From Cryobacterium roopkundense (GTDB lineage: Bacteria; Actinomycetota; Actinomycetes; Actinomycetales; Microbacteriaceae), in contig NZ_JACHBQ010000001.1 of NCBI RefSeq assembly GCF_014200405.1, positions 3,720,001 through 3,784,000 of the forward strand: a stretch of DNA of 64,000 nt, in the 5' to 3' direction. Positions within the stretch are counted from its first letter, which is position 1. The number at the start of each line of letters is the position of its first letter. The notes beneath the pieces were generated by a model. That model searched no databases. It worked only from the letters and a program-made list of their open reading frames with translations, and was not told the origin of the DNA. The position numbers were made by a program, and so were the translations under genes. Positions 16,089 through 24,803 of this stretch are shown piece after piece.

Positions 16089-17705
16089 GTGACACCGTTG
16101 ACATTCGATTCCCTGGTCCAGGCGTGGCACGCGCGCACCGACGCCAACCCGCAGCAGGTTGCCCTGCGCTACTTCGACGGGGCGATGACCGCCGCCGAGG
16201 TCGACCGGGCCTCCGACGCCCTCGCCGTGGCGCTATGGGAGACCGGAACCGTCCGCGGCGATAGGGTCGGCCTCTACCTGCAGAACGTTCCGCACTATGC
16301 TCTCGCGCTGCTCGCCCTCTGGAAACTCGGCGCCGTTCCACTGCTGCTCAACCCCATGTACAAGCACACGGAGCTGCGCGCACTGATCGACGATTCCGGT
16401 GCCGTCGGCATCATCTGCGCCGACACCGACGTGGCCGAGACCAGCAACACGGTGGCGAACGGCACGGTGCGCTGGCTGATCAGTACCTGCGCTCGCGACT
16501 TTCAGACTGAAAACGATCCCCGGGCCTTCCCGGAAAAACCCGCGAAGCAGGAAACGGATGCCGTGGCATCCGCTGTCGCCGACATGGTCACCCTGATTCG
16601 GCTCCACGACGGCCAAGCGCCTGACCCAATCACCCTCACCCGCAGCGACCTGGCCCTGCTCAGCTACACGTCCGGTACGACCGGCCCACCTAAGGGCGCG
16701 ATGAACACCCACGGCAACGTGCTCGAGGTCGCTACGACCTTCGGGGCGTGGGCCGGTCTCGCGCCCAACGACGTCGTGCTCGCGGTGGCCCCGCTCTTCC
16801 ACATCACGGGCGCGGTGATCAACTGCGCGATCTCGCTCATCACCGACACCACGCTCGTGTTCACCGGTCGCTTTCACCCCGAGATCGTGCTCGAGGCCTT
16901 CCCCCGGCACGGGGTCACCTACACGATAGGGTCGATCACGGTCTTCAACGCCCTCCTCGAGCTGCCGCATGCCGGCACGGGCCACTTCGCATCCGTCAAG
17001 ACCCTGTACTCGGGCGGCGCCCCCATCCCCCCGGTCACCGTCGAACGCTTCCGAGACCGCCTCGGTGCGTACATCCACAACGCCTACGGCATGACCGAGA
17101 CCACCTCGGGCGTCATCGCCGTGCCTTCGGGCACGGTCGCCCCCGTGCACGAGCCGAGCGGCACGCTCTCGATCGGCCGACTCCTGCCGCAGATGACCGC
17201 CCGCACCCTCGACGCCGCCGGCTCCCCCACGCTGCCCGGCGAGCAGGGCGAGCTCGAGCTCTCCGGCCCGCAGGTCATTCCCGGCTACTGGAACAACGCG
17301 GCCGCCACCGCCGAGACCATGCCGGGCGGATCGTTGCGCACCGGAGATGTTGCCATCATCGACGACCTCGGCTGGGTGTACCTTGTCGACCGGCTCAAGG
17401 ACCAGATCAACGTCTCGGGGTTCAAGGTGTGGCCGCGTGAAGTCGAAGACGCGCTGTACGCGCATCCCTGCGTGCACGAGGCGGCGGTGATCGGCGAAGC
17501 GGATGCCTACCGCGGCGAAACCGTGGTGGCCTTCGTCTCGCTGAAGGCCGGCACCCACGCCACGGAGACTGACCTCGTCACGTTCGCGAAAGACCGGCTC
17601 GCCGCGTACAAATACCCGAGATCCATCCACATCATCGACGACCTTCCCAAGACCGAGACCGGAAAGATTCGCCGCGCGGAGTTGCGCGGGAAAGGACATT
17701 CATGA
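16089..17705 (+). CDS. Acyl-CoA synthetase (AMP-binding), LvaE-like position
   Basis: First gene of the TetR-controlled operon. Motifs: SYTSGTTGPPKGAMNTHGN, NAYGMTETTSG, LRTGDVAIIDDLG, DQINVSGFKVWPREVE and KTETGKIRRAELR, all as in CoA ligases. The start is ambiguous: ATG 16071, GTG 16089 (GGAG four bases upstream) and TTG 16098 (AAAGG eight bases upstream); family alignment favours the later two. It should activate the pathway's carboxylic acid, in the manner of LvaE in levulinate catabolism (inference). Overlaps the next gene by 4 nt. Confidence 0.85.
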   Translation: MTPLTFDSLVQAWHARTDANPQQVALRYFDGAMTAAEVDRASDALAVALWETGTVRGDRVGLYLQNVPHYALALLALWKLGAVPLLLNPMYKHTELRALIDDSGAVGIICADTDVAETSNTVANGTVRWLISTCARDFQTENDPRAFPEKPAKQETDAVASAVADMVTLIRLHDGQAPDPITLTRSDLALLSYTSGTTGPPKGAMNTHGNVLEVATTFGAWAGLAPNDVVLAVAPLFHITGAVINCAISLITDTTLVFTGRFHPEIVLEAFPRHGVTYTIGSITVFNALLELPHAGTGHFASVKTLYSGGAPIPPVTVERFRDRLGAYIHNAYGMTETTSGVIAVPSGTVAPVHEPSGTLSIGRLLPQMTARTLDAAGSPTLPGEQGELELSGPQVIPGYWNNAAATAETMPGGSLRTGDVAIIDDLGWVYLVDRLKDQINVSGFKVWPREVEDALYAHPCVHEAAVIGEADAYRGETVVAFVSLKAGTHATETDLVTFAKDRLAAYKYPRSIHIIDDLPKTETGKIRRAELRGKGHS

Positions 17706-18475
17706 GCAACGCCACTCCTCGTCTGGCGGGCAAGACCGCCCTCGTCACCGGAGCCAGCCGCGGTATCGGCCTCGCCATCGCGCACCGACTCGCAGCAGAG
17801 GGCGCCCGGGTCTGCATCACGGCGCGCGGCGCCCAGCCGCTGCAGCAGGCCGTGGCCGAGTTCCCCGCAGACAGCGTGATCGCCGTGGCCGGAAAGTCCC
17901 ACGACCCTGCGCACCGCGCGGAGGTTCTCGACACCGTGGCGCGTGAGTTCGGATCGCTCAATATCCTCGTGAACAATGTGGGCATCAACCCCGTCTACGG
18001 CCCGCTCATCGACCTCGATCTCGACGCCGCCCGCAAGATCGCCGAGGTGAACCTGTTCGGCACCCTCGCCTGGGTCCAGGACCTGGTTCACCACCCCGGG
18101 CTGGACTTCGCCACCCGGGGTGGGTCCGTCATTAATATGTCGTCGGTGACCGGCGAGACAGCCTCGCCCGGCATCGGCTTCTACGGCATCACGAAGGCCG
18201 CTGTCGCACACCTCACTCGCACCCTCGCCGCCGAGATGGGGCCGACCGTTCGAGTGAACGCCGTGGCGCCCGCCGTCGTGAAGACCCAGTTCGCGAAGGC
18301 GCTCTACGAGGGCAAGGAAGCCGAGGTCGCCGCTCAGTATCCGCTCGGCCGCCTCGGCCTGCCCGATGACGTGGCCGCCGCCGTGGCCTTTCTCGCCTCC
18401 GATGACGCCGGCTGGATCTCCGGCCAGGTGCTGAACCTCGACGGCGGCCTGCTCGCCGCCGGCGGCGTCGCCTAA
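17702..18475 (+). CDS. SDR family oxidoreductase (FabG/LvaD-like)
   Basis: 257 residues with the classical SDR signature: NAD(P) motif TGASRGIG, LVNNVGIN, active-site Ser in INMSSVTGE, YxxxK in FYGITKAAV, and the C-terminal GWISGQVLNLDGG. Likely reduces or oxidises a hydroxyacyl/ketoacyl-CoA. The ATG overlaps the ligase stop (ATGA), so it is translationally coupled. In the lva pathway the equivalent step is a 3-hydroxyacyl/3-hydroxybutyrate-type dehydrogenase; the substrate here is inferred only. Confidence 0.85.
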   Translation: MSNATPRLAGKTALVTGASRGIGLAIAHRLAAEGARVCITARGAQPLQQAVAEFPADSVIAVAGKSHDPAHRAEVLDTVAREFGSLNILVNNVGINPVYGPLIDLDLDAARKIAEVNLFGTLAWVQDLVHHPGLDFATRGGSVINMSSVTGETASPGIGFYGITKAAVAHLTRTLAAEMGPTVRVNAVAPAVVKTQFAKALYEGKEAEVAAQYPLGRLGLPDDVAAAVAFLASDDAGWISGQVLNLDGGLLAAGGVA

Positions 18476-18502
18476 CCACGCTGTTGCCCGAAAGGACCCC
18501 GA

Positions 18503-19738
18503 ATGACTGATTCGCCCTCGACCCTCTCACCCGAACACCTCGAAGACCTGCGCCTGCGCACCCGGAACTTCATCCGTTCCACGGTCATCCCCGCCGAGCC
18601 CCACCCCGGCGAAGCGCTCGACGCGGCCACGCGCATCCGCTTGCAAATGGCCGCGAAGGAGGCGGGGATCTTCGCCCCGCACGTATCGACGCGGTACGGC
18701 GGCCAAGGGTTGCCCATCGAGCACTGGTCCGTGATTTTTCAGGAGGCCGGCTACTCACTGATCGGCCCGAGCGCGCTCAACTGCATGGCGCCCGACGAGG
18801 GCAATATGCATATGCTCGCCCTCATCGGCACGGAGGAGCAGAAGCAGCGCTACCTCGTGCCGCTCGCTAACGGCGACACCCGCTCGTGCTTCGGCATGAC
18901 GGAACCACACCCCGGAGCGGGCTCCGACCCGGCCGCGCTGCTCACGACCGCCACCAAGGTCGACGGCGGCTGGTCGATCACCGGTCACAAGCGCTTTACG
19001 AGCGGCGCCCTCCTGGCCGACTTCTGCATCGTGATGACCCGCACCGAGGCCGTCGGCGGCTCGCCCGCCGGTGCCACCATGCTGCTCGTCGACCTCGCCA
19101 ACCCTGGCGTTCGGGTGGGCAAACTCATCCATACCATGGACAGGGCCATCGACGGCGGGCATCCGCACGTGCACTTCGAGAACTGCGTCGTGCCGGATTC
19201 GGCTGTGCTCGGCGAGGTCGGCAAGGGCTTCACTTACGCCCAGGTTCGGCTCGGCCCTGCCCGGCTCACGCACTGCATGCGCTGGCTCGGCCTCGCCCGC
19301 CGCTCCCTCGATATCGCGCTCGACCGCATTGAACGTCGCGAAATCTTCGGCTCGCCCATGAAGAACCTCGGACTCGCGCAGGAACTCATCGCCCAGTGCG
19401 TGATCGACATCGAGACCTCCGATGCCATCATCACCAAGACAGCACTGCTTCTGGCGACGGACGCGAAAGCCGGCTCGGCTCTGTCCTCGGTCGCCAAGGT
19501 GTACGTCTCCGAGGCTGTCTGCCGGGTGATCGACCGTTGCGTGCAGCTCTGCGGCGGCGACGGCGTCTCCGACGATCTGCCCCTCGCCTCGTACCTCAAC
19601 GAGGTACGTCCGTTCCGTATCTACGACGGCTCGAACGAGACTCACAAGTGGGCGATCTCGCGTCGGGCATCCGCTCGCCGTGCGGCGGCCGTCGCGGCTG
19701 GCGAACCCTACCTGGCCGATGTGGGAGATGAGTTCTGA
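18503..19738 (+). CDS. Acyl-CoA dehydrogenase, ACAD10/11-like
   Basis: 411 residues. FAD/substrate signatures: FGMTEPHPGAGSDP, WSITGHKRFTSGA and RVIDRCVQLCGGDGVSDD. At the position where MCAD has the catalytic Glu of YEGT, this protein reads IYDGSNETHKW. An Asp-Gly motif followed by a polar stretch and His is also what I recall for ACAD10/11 (DGPDEVH). Its gene overlaps, by one base, the APH-type kinase gene with which this class cooperates. Predicted to act on a phosphorylated 4-hydroxyacyl-CoA (inference). GAAAGGACCCCGA precedes the ATG. Confidence 0.82.
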   Translation: MTDSPSTLSPEHLEDLRLRTRNFIRSTVIPAEPHPGEALDAATRIRLQMAAKEAGIFAPHVSTRYGGQGLPIEHWSVIFQEAGYSLIGPSALNCMAPDEGNMHMLALIGTEEQKQRYLVPLANGDTRSCFGMTEPHPGAGSDPAALLTTATKVDGGWSITGHKRFTSGALLADFCIVMTRTEAVGGSPAGATMLLVDLANPGVRVGKLIHTMDRAIDGGHPHVHFENCVVPDSAVLGEVGKGFTYAQVRLGPARLTHCMRWLGLARRSLDIALDRIERREIFGSPMKNLGLAQELIAQCVIDIETSDAIITKTALLLATDAKAGSALSSVAKVYVSEAVCRVIDRCVQLCGGDGVSDDLPLASYLNEVRPFRIYDGSNETHKWAISRRASARRAAAVAAGEPYLADVGDEF

Positions 19739-20838
19739 TGCCGATGATTCCGGACGGCGTCGAGGTAGTGCAGAGCAGAGCGGATGCCGCTCAGCTTGCC
19801 TCCCCTCCCCTATTGATCCTCGAAGCCGTCGAGAAATTCCTCGACGCACAGGGCCTCGGCTCGGGGCCGCTGCGCTGGGCACGCATCGGAGACGGGCAGT
19901 CGAACGTGACGTACCGCATCGAACGCGGCACCGACGTGTTCGTGCTGCGCCGCGGCCCTCGTCCCCCGCTGCCCAAATCTACCCACGACATGGTGCGAGA
20001 AGCGCGGATCCAGCAGCTGGTGGCGGCAGAGGGCGTGCCGGTACCGCGCATCCTCGCGGTGTGCGCCGACGAGTCAGTGCTCGGCGTTCCCTTTTACGTG
20101 ATGAGCTTTCTCAGCGGTATCACGGTCGCCGACAAGGTGCCCGCGCTGCTCGGCTCGCCGGAGCAGCGCGCCGCCACAAGCGCGGCCGTGGTCGACACCC
20201 TCGTGCAGCTGCACCGGGTGCCCGTGACCGCCGGAGGCCTCGCCACCTTCGGCCGGCCGGACGGGTACCTGCGCCGGCAGGTCGAACGCTTCGGCAGCCT
20301 GTGGAGCGTCAACACCACCCGAGACCTTCCCGACGTGGCCAGGATCGGCCGCTGGCTGGGCGAGAACATCCCACAGAGCCAGACCGCCTCGGTGATCCAC
20401 GGCGACTACCGCACCGGCAACCTGCTGTTCGCCGCCGACGCGCCCGCGCGCGTGCTGGCGGTGCTCGACTGGGAAATGGCCACCGTTGGCGACCCGCTCG
20501 CGGACCTCGGCTACCTCACCGCCACCTATTCCGAGCCCGGAAGCACCTCGACACCCCTCGAGCTCACCGGCGTCACCCGGCAACCCGGTTACCTCAGCCG
20601 GCACGAGCTCGTGGACCGATACCAGGAGCAGATGCCACTCGACCTGCGTGAACTCAACTGGTACCAGGCACTCGCCCTCTGGAAGGCGTCCATCTTCTGC
20701 GAAGCGATCTACACGCGCTGGCTCAACGGCGAGCGCCCGGACGACACCTCGTTCGGTCCGTCCCTCGGGGAGGGCATCCCCCGCCTGCTCGACGGCGCCC
20801 GCCAGTTCGCCGGCCGCTCGTCCGGCGTCGACTTCTAA
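19738..20838 (+). CDS. APH-fold phosphotransferase, ACAD10/11- or LvaA-like kinase
   Basis: 366 residues with the aminoglycoside-phosphotransferase fold. GDGQSNVTYRI forms the ATP loop, FVLRRGP carries the ATP lysine region, VIHGDYRTGNLLF is the catalytic loop with Asp and Asn, and AVLDWEMATVGDPLADLGYL is the metal-binding segment. The HGDYRTGN and DWE..T.GDPLADL pattern is that of the kinase domain fused to ACAD10/11 and of LvaA, which phosphorylates 4-hydroxyacyl-CoA, rather than drug-resistance enzymes. The ATG shares a base with the preceding TGA. Confidence 0.82.
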   Translation: MPMIPDGVEVVQSRADAAQLASPPLLILEAVEKFLDAQGLGSGPLRWARIGDGQSNVTYRIERGTDVFVLRRGPRPPLPKSTHDMVREARIQQLVAAEGVPVPRILAVCADESVLGVPFYVMSFLSGITVADKVPALLGSPEQRAATSAAVVDTLVQLHRVPVTAGGLATFGRPDGYLRRQVERFGSLWSVNTTRDLPDVARIGRWLGENIPQSQTASVIHGDYRTGNLLFAADAPARVLAVLDWEMATVGDPLADLGYLTATYSEPGSTSTPLELTGVTRQPGYLSRHELVDRYQEQMPLDLRELNWYQALALWKASIFCEAIYTRWLNGERPDDTSFGPSLGEGIPRLLDGARQFAGRSSGVDF

Positions 20839-20927
20839 CTCCACCACCACGCTCCATCCAAGCGCGGCCGCACACGCGTGCCGCGTTCCTCCAGCACGCG
20901 CAGAACCAGGCAAAGGAGCCTCTTCTC

Positions 20928-22316
20928 ATGACGCACCCCGCAACATCCGCTCAGCAATTGGGCCGGCAAACCGACCAGACGAGACGCCCCACGGCAGACG
21001 ACGGCGGGCAGTCGAAACGAAAATCTCTCTTTTCGAGCGTTCTCGGCAACGTGCTGGAATGGTACGAATGGAGCGCGTACGCGGTCTTCGCCCCGTTCAT
21101 CGCCGCAGCAATGTTCAACTCGGACGACCCCGTTTCTGCCCTGTTGGCAACCCTCGCGGTCTTCGCGGTTGGCTTCCTGATGCGGCCGCTCGGGGGCGTC
21201 GTGTTCGGGCACATGGCGGACCGTCACGGCCGCAAGATCGTGCTCGTCACGACGATGCTCATGATGGCCGGCGGTAGCCTCGCTATCGCCATCATGCCCA
21301 CCTACGGAGCGATCGGCGCTTGGGCGTCGGTGCTCCTCGTGCTCGTGCGCATGCTGCAGGGGTTCGCGCACGGCGGTGAATCCGCCACGGTCTACACGTA
21401 CGTGGCCGAGATCGCGCCCAAGAAGCGGCGTGGCCTCTGGGGCAGCGTCGTCTTCGTCGCCATCTTCGGCGGTTCCGTGCTCGCCTACGCCGTCGCCGGC
21501 GGCGTCACCACCGTGCTCAGCGCGAGCAGCGTTGCCGAGTGGGGATGGCGCATCCCGTTCGTGCTCGGCGGCCTGCTCGCCCTCGCCGCGCTCTACATGC
21601 GCCGCAACATGGAGGAGAGCGAGGTCTTTCACGCCCAGAAAGCGGATGCGAAGCAGGCGGACCTGAAGCAGGCGGACGTGAAGCAGGCGGACGTGAAGAC
21701 AGCGGCGGTCAAGCCAGCCAAGCGATCGGGATCGCAGGTGACCCGTGCGATCCTCCTGATGATCGCGATGACCTCCGGCATCACCGCGGCGCACTACACG
21801 TGGACCTCCTATGCGTCGACCTACGCCATCACCGAGAAGGGGATGAACCCTGATACGGCCTTCTGGGTGACGATGGTCGCGCAGATGATCGCCCTCGTGA
21901 CCTTGCCGCTCTGGGGCATGTTGTCCGACCGGATCGGCCGTCGCCCGATGATGATCGGGTTCTCCGTGCTGATGATCGCCGTCTCGATTCCGCTCAACAC
22001 CATGATCACGAGCCAAGGCTGGACCCTGCTCGTGGCCTCTGCCACCGCCCTTGTCATCGTGGCCATTCCGGGCGCCCTACTCGCCGCGGTGTTGGCGGAG
22101 AATTTCCCCACCCGTGTGCGCACCAAGGCCATCGGCTTCGCGTATTCGATTTCAGTGGCGGTGTTCGGCGGCACGGCCCCGTACCTGAACGCGCTGTTCA
22201 ATTCGATGGATCTGGGCTGGCTCTCCGGTGCCTACGTGATGGTGCTCTGCGTGTGCACCGCCGTGGCCTGCTTCATGATGAAGGAGACGAAGGGCATCGA
22301 CCTGAAAGACGCCTAA
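20928..22316 (+). CDS. MFS transporter, metabolite:H+ symporter type
   Basis: 462 residues, 12 predicted membrane helices. The start LGNVLEWYEWSAYAVFAPF and the loop HMADRHGRKIVLVTTM are those of the MHS subfamily (ShiA/ProP/KgtP-like) that imports carboxylates. The cytoplasmic loop between helices 6 and 7 (about residues 236-265) carries short tandem repeats of KQADV type, an unusual extension. CAAAGGAGCC precedes ATG 20928. As last gene of the operon it probably imports the acid handled by the upstream enzymes. Confidence 0.85.
   Translation: MTHPATSAQQLGRQTDQTRRPTADDGGQSKRKSLFSSVLGNVLEWYEWSAYAVFAPFIAAAMFNSDDPVSALLATLAVFAVGFLMRPLGGVVFGHMADRHGRKIVLVTTMLMMAGGSLAIAIMPTYGAIGAWASVLLVLVRMLQGFAHGGESATVYTYVAEIAPKKRRGLWGSVVFVAIFGGSVLAYAVAGGVTTVLSASSVAEWGWRIPFVLGGLLALAALYMRRNMEESEVFHAQKADAKQADLKQADVKQADVKTAAVKPAKRSGSQVTRAILLMIAMTSGITAAHYTWTSYASTYAITEKGMNPDTAFWVTMVAQMIALVTLPLWGMLSDRIGRRPMMIGFSVLMIAVSIPLNTMITSQGWTLLVASATALVIVAIPGALLAAVLAENFPTRVRTKAIGFAYSISVAVFGGTAPYLNALFNSMDLGWLSGAYVMVLCVCTAVACFMMKETKGIDLKDA
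21651..21700 (+). repeat. Coding 15-bp tandem repeat in the MFS gene
   Basis: AAGCAGGCGGACSTG is repeated three times in a row, flanked by two diverged units (GCGGATG and AGACAGCGGCGGTC), giving KQADL, KQADV, KQADV. Each unit is in frame, so copy-number change would lengthen or shorten the central loop without a frameshift. Confidence 0.8.
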
Positions 22317-22329
22317 CCGCCCCGCGGCC

Positions 22330-22500
22330 ATCTCGCTGGTCGTCTCTCGTTCGACTGTCGAGCTTGCGAGCTCCCATTCCGCCGGTCGAGCAGCGAGCGT
22401 GCGAGCGTGCCGAGACCCCGCGACCAACTTGCAAGACGGACTCACGAGGTCTCGACAGACGCGGGCCCAAAACGGGCCCGCTGCTCGATCAGCGGAAGGG
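22330..22500. repeat. Palindromic intergenic repeat, type B-like, with terminator hairpin
   Basis: Begins ATCTCGCTGGTCG like the copy at 15157 and contains CCGGTCGAGCAGCGAG, GAGGTCTCGACAG and CTCGATCAGCGG, an inverted, degenerate arrangement. A strong hairpin at 22461-22481 (GCGGGCCC, loop AAAAC, GGGCCCGC) lies inside, between convergent genes, so it probably ends transcription from both sides. Confidence 0.6.
22461..22481. terminator. Hairpin between convergent genes
   Basis: An eight-base GC stem GCGGGCCC/GGGCCCGC with a short A-rich loop. No long T tract follows on either side, as is common in actinobacteria. Confidence 0.5.
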
Positions 22501-22519
22501 CACGCACAGCATGTGCGGG

Positions 22520-23473
22520 TCAGCTGGCGAGGGCGAACTCCACCCACAGCGGGTAGTGGTCGGAGATGCGCCAGCTGAGTTTCTCCGGTGGCATGCCGGG
22601 GTAGACGAACCTGGGGAAGTCGAACGACCCGCCGTGGTTGGTGTATTCAAGCCCGGACAGCAGTGATTTCACCGGGTGGGTGTTCGTGGTGAACCAGGCG
22701 ATCTGGTCGTAGAAGTGAGCGGACTTTTCGTCGTCGAAGATGGTGCGCGGCAGCTTGTTCAGCTCGGGCGGCGGGAACAGCCCGGTTTCGACGAAGGCGT
22801 TGTAGAGCGGGTTGCCGTAGCGGTCGATGTTGAAGTCGCCGAGCACCAGCAGGTTCTCGTTCCAATCATTTCGGCGGTCTGCCCAGTCCCGCATCCAGCT
22901 GGCGAAGGCGCGGATCTCCGGAATGCGTTCACTGACATTGGCCCAGATGATGTGCACCGTTGTCAGGATGAACTCGACTCCACCGCGGGTGAAACTGGCC
23001 GCGTACGGAGACCTCGCGAATTGCGTCGCGGTCGCTCGCCGCAGCCCGGTCGGCAGCACGATCTCGCCCACGAGGCCCGAGGGCTGAACCCGGGTCGTGT
23101 CGTACAGGAACGTCAGCCTCTCCCCATTGCCAGCGTCGCCCTCGGTGACGTCCGAGGTGAGCACCCGCCAGTGCGGTCCGAGGCTGTCCATCAGAAAACG
23201 GAGCGCGGCCACGTCGCGGCGAACTTCCTGGATGGCCGCGACATCCCAGCGGGAGATGATCTCCGCGATGCTCGCGACAGCCCGCCAGTCCCGTTGCGGT
23301 TTCGTGTCCGGCGTGGCCGACCACGTGCGAGAGACGCCCGCGAAACCCCGAAGGTTCCAGCTGCCCACGAGCAGGTTGGTGTCGGTCTTGTGCGGAACGA
23401 CAGCGTCGACCGCGGCACCCAACTGCGTGAGTTCCGTTGCCACGTCCGCTGGCACATCTACCACGCTATCCAT
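22520..23473 (-). CDS. Endonuclease/exonuclease/phosphatase (EEP) family protein
   Basis: 317 residues. EEP-fold metal and catalytic motifs are all visible: LVGSWNLRGFAG, AAIQEVRRDVAALR, TTVHIIWAN, VLGDFNIDRYGNP, YDQIAWF and the C-terminal SDHYPLWVEF. No signal peptide, so it is cytoplasmic. Substrate (DNA, RNA, phospholipid or inositol phosphate) cannot be told; it resembles the stand-alone EEP proteins often annotated as deoxyribonuclease I-like. Convergent with the MFS gene. Confidence 0.75.
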   Translation of the reverse strand: MDSVVDVPADVATELTQLGAAVDAVVPHKTDTNLLVGSWNLRGFAGVSRTWSATPDTKPQRDWRAVASIAEIISRWDVAAIQEVRRDVAALRFLMDSLGPHWRVLTSDVTEGDAGNGERLTFLYDTTRVQPSGLVGEIVLPTGLRRATATQFARSPYAASFTRGGVEFILTTVHIIWANVSERIPEIRAFASWMRDWADRRNDWNENLLVLGDFNIDRYGNPLYNAFVETGLFPPPELNKLPRTIFDDEKSAHFYDQIAWFTTNTHPVKSLLSGLEYTNHGGSFDFPRFVYPGMPPEKLSWRISDHYPLWVEFALAS

Positions 23474-23505
23474 GAAAGCACCACTCGGCCCGTCGGGCTA
23501 GCCCT

Positions 23506-24429
23506 TTAGAGGAAGGGCTCCCCGATCAGCGTCTCGGCCCGTTCCCACAGTTTTGCGGCCACGCCGCGGTCACGCGACGTGCGGGTGGCCGGCTGGCGGG
23601 TCGGTTTGCCGCGGGTGAGGAAACGAGGGCCGAAGTAGTCGCCGCCGTGGGCATCCGGGTCGATCGCCGCCCGCACGGTGGGCCAGGCACCCTGCTGTTT
23701 GCTCTGCGCGCCCACGAGCAACTGCAGCCCGTCGATCACTCGCTTGGCAGGGGTGATCTCGTTGACAGATGGGATGGTGGGCGTCAACCCGGAGATGGAA
23801 TACCCCGGGTGCGCCACGAGCGACTGCACCATACCCGCCCCGTTCGCGCGCAGGCGACGATCGAGTTCGAAACCGAACACCTGCATGGCGATCTTCGACT
23901 GAGCGTAGGCCTTCCACCCGTTGTACGTCGTGGCAAGCTGCAGATCATCGAGCGAGGAGTCCATCAGTCGTGAGATGACCGAGCCGAGCGACACCACACG
24001 ACTGCCGGGCGTGCGGCGCAGCGCCATCAGCGTGCCCGCCGTCAGTGCAAAATGCCCGAGGAAGTTCGTTGCGAAGATGAGTTCGTTGCCGTCCAGACTC
24101 ACGAGGCGGTCGGCCGACGGGTGCACGATTCCGGCGTTGAGGATGAGACCGTCGAGGCGCGGCAGCGCGCGCAGGGTCTCCGAAACGTCCCGCACCGATT
24201 GGAGGTCCGACACGTCCAGCTGCAGAAACGAGACGGATGCCGCGGGCACGCGCGCTCGAATGGCCGCAAGCGCCGCGTTGGCTCGCGCCTCGTTGCGGCA
24301 GGCCAGGATCACGTGGGCGCCCGCGCCAGCGAGCTGTTCGCTCGTAAAATACCCGAGGCCCGCGTTCGCGCCGGTCACTACGAAGGTCTTGCCCACCTGG
24401 CTGGGCAGGCTGCGCGGATTCCAGCTCAC
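23506..24429 (-). CDS. SDR family oxidoreductase (retinol-dehydrogenase-like)
   Basis: 307 residues. VTGANAGLGYFTSEQLA is the NAD(P) motif, LILNAGI the structural NAG, VVSLGSVIS holds the active-site Ser and YAQSKIAMQVFGFEL the YxxxK, matching the WW-oxidoreductase/retinol dehydrogenase-like SDR branch. GTG 24429 overlaps the stop of the chorismate mutase gene (GTGA), so the pair is co-translated, although no metabolic link between them is evident. Confidence 0.8.
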   Translation of the reverse strand: MSWNPRSLPSQVGKTFVVTGANAGLGYFTSEQLAGAGAHVILACRNEARANAALAAIRARVPAASVSFLQLDVSDLQSVRDVSETLRALPRLDGLILNAGIVHPSADRLVSLDGNELIFATNFLGHFALTAGTLMALRRTPGSRVVSLGSVISRLMDSSLDDLQLATTYNGWKAYAQSKIAMQVFGFELDRRLRANGAGMVQSLVAHPGYSISGLTPTIPSVNEITPAKRVIDGLQLLVGAQSKQQGAWPTVRAAIDPDAHGGDYFGPRFLTRGKPTRQPATRTSRDRGVAAKLWERAETLIGEPFL

Positions 24430-24767
24430 GACAGGTCGGTCGCGGCGGTTCCGGTGGCGATCTGCACGTGGTGGTGGATGACCTCGGCGATCACGAAATT
24501 CAGAAACTTCTCCGCAAACATCGGATCGAGGTGGGACTCGACGGCGAGGGCGCGCAGCCTGTCGATCTGCTCGAGCTCACGGCCGGGGTCGGCGGCCGGC
24601 AGCCCGTGCACGGCCTTGAGACGACCGACCTGCTGCGTGAACTTGAAACGTTCCGCGAGCAGGTGGATGAGCGCCGCATCGATATTGTCGATGCTCTCGC
24701 GAATGCTGTGCAACTGGTCAATTGCGTCCTGGCCCGCGTCGGCGGGCAGTTCCTCGTGTACGGCCAT
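24426..24767 (-). CDS. Chorismate mutase, AroQ type
   Basis: About 113 residues from ATG 24767; an in-frame ATG at 24785 adds six residues but has no ribosome site. The all-helical AroQ pattern is clear: IRESIDNIDAALIHLLAERF, KFTQQVGRLKAVHGLPAADP, and RELEQIDRLRALAVESHLDP followed by FAEKFLNFVIAEVI. It rearranges chorismate to prephenate for Phe/Tyr synthesis. It resembles the actinobacterial enzymes that are activated by complex formation with DAHP synthase (family knowledge, not visible here). Confidence 0.85.
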   Translation of the reverse strand: MAVHEELPADAGQDAIDQLHSIRESIDNIDAALIHLLAERFKFTQQVGRLKAVHGLPAADPGRELEQIDRLRALAVESHLDPMFAEKFLNFVIAEVIHHHVQIATGTAATDLS

Positions 24768-24803
24768 GCTTCGACGATAATGCATGCGCGTGGGCGTGGG
24801 TTC

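Noticed and set aside
19738..20838. Aminoglycoside resistance kinase
   Set aside because: The APH fold is present, but motif details and operon partners fit the ACAD10/11-LvaA kinase group, not drug-modifying enzymes.
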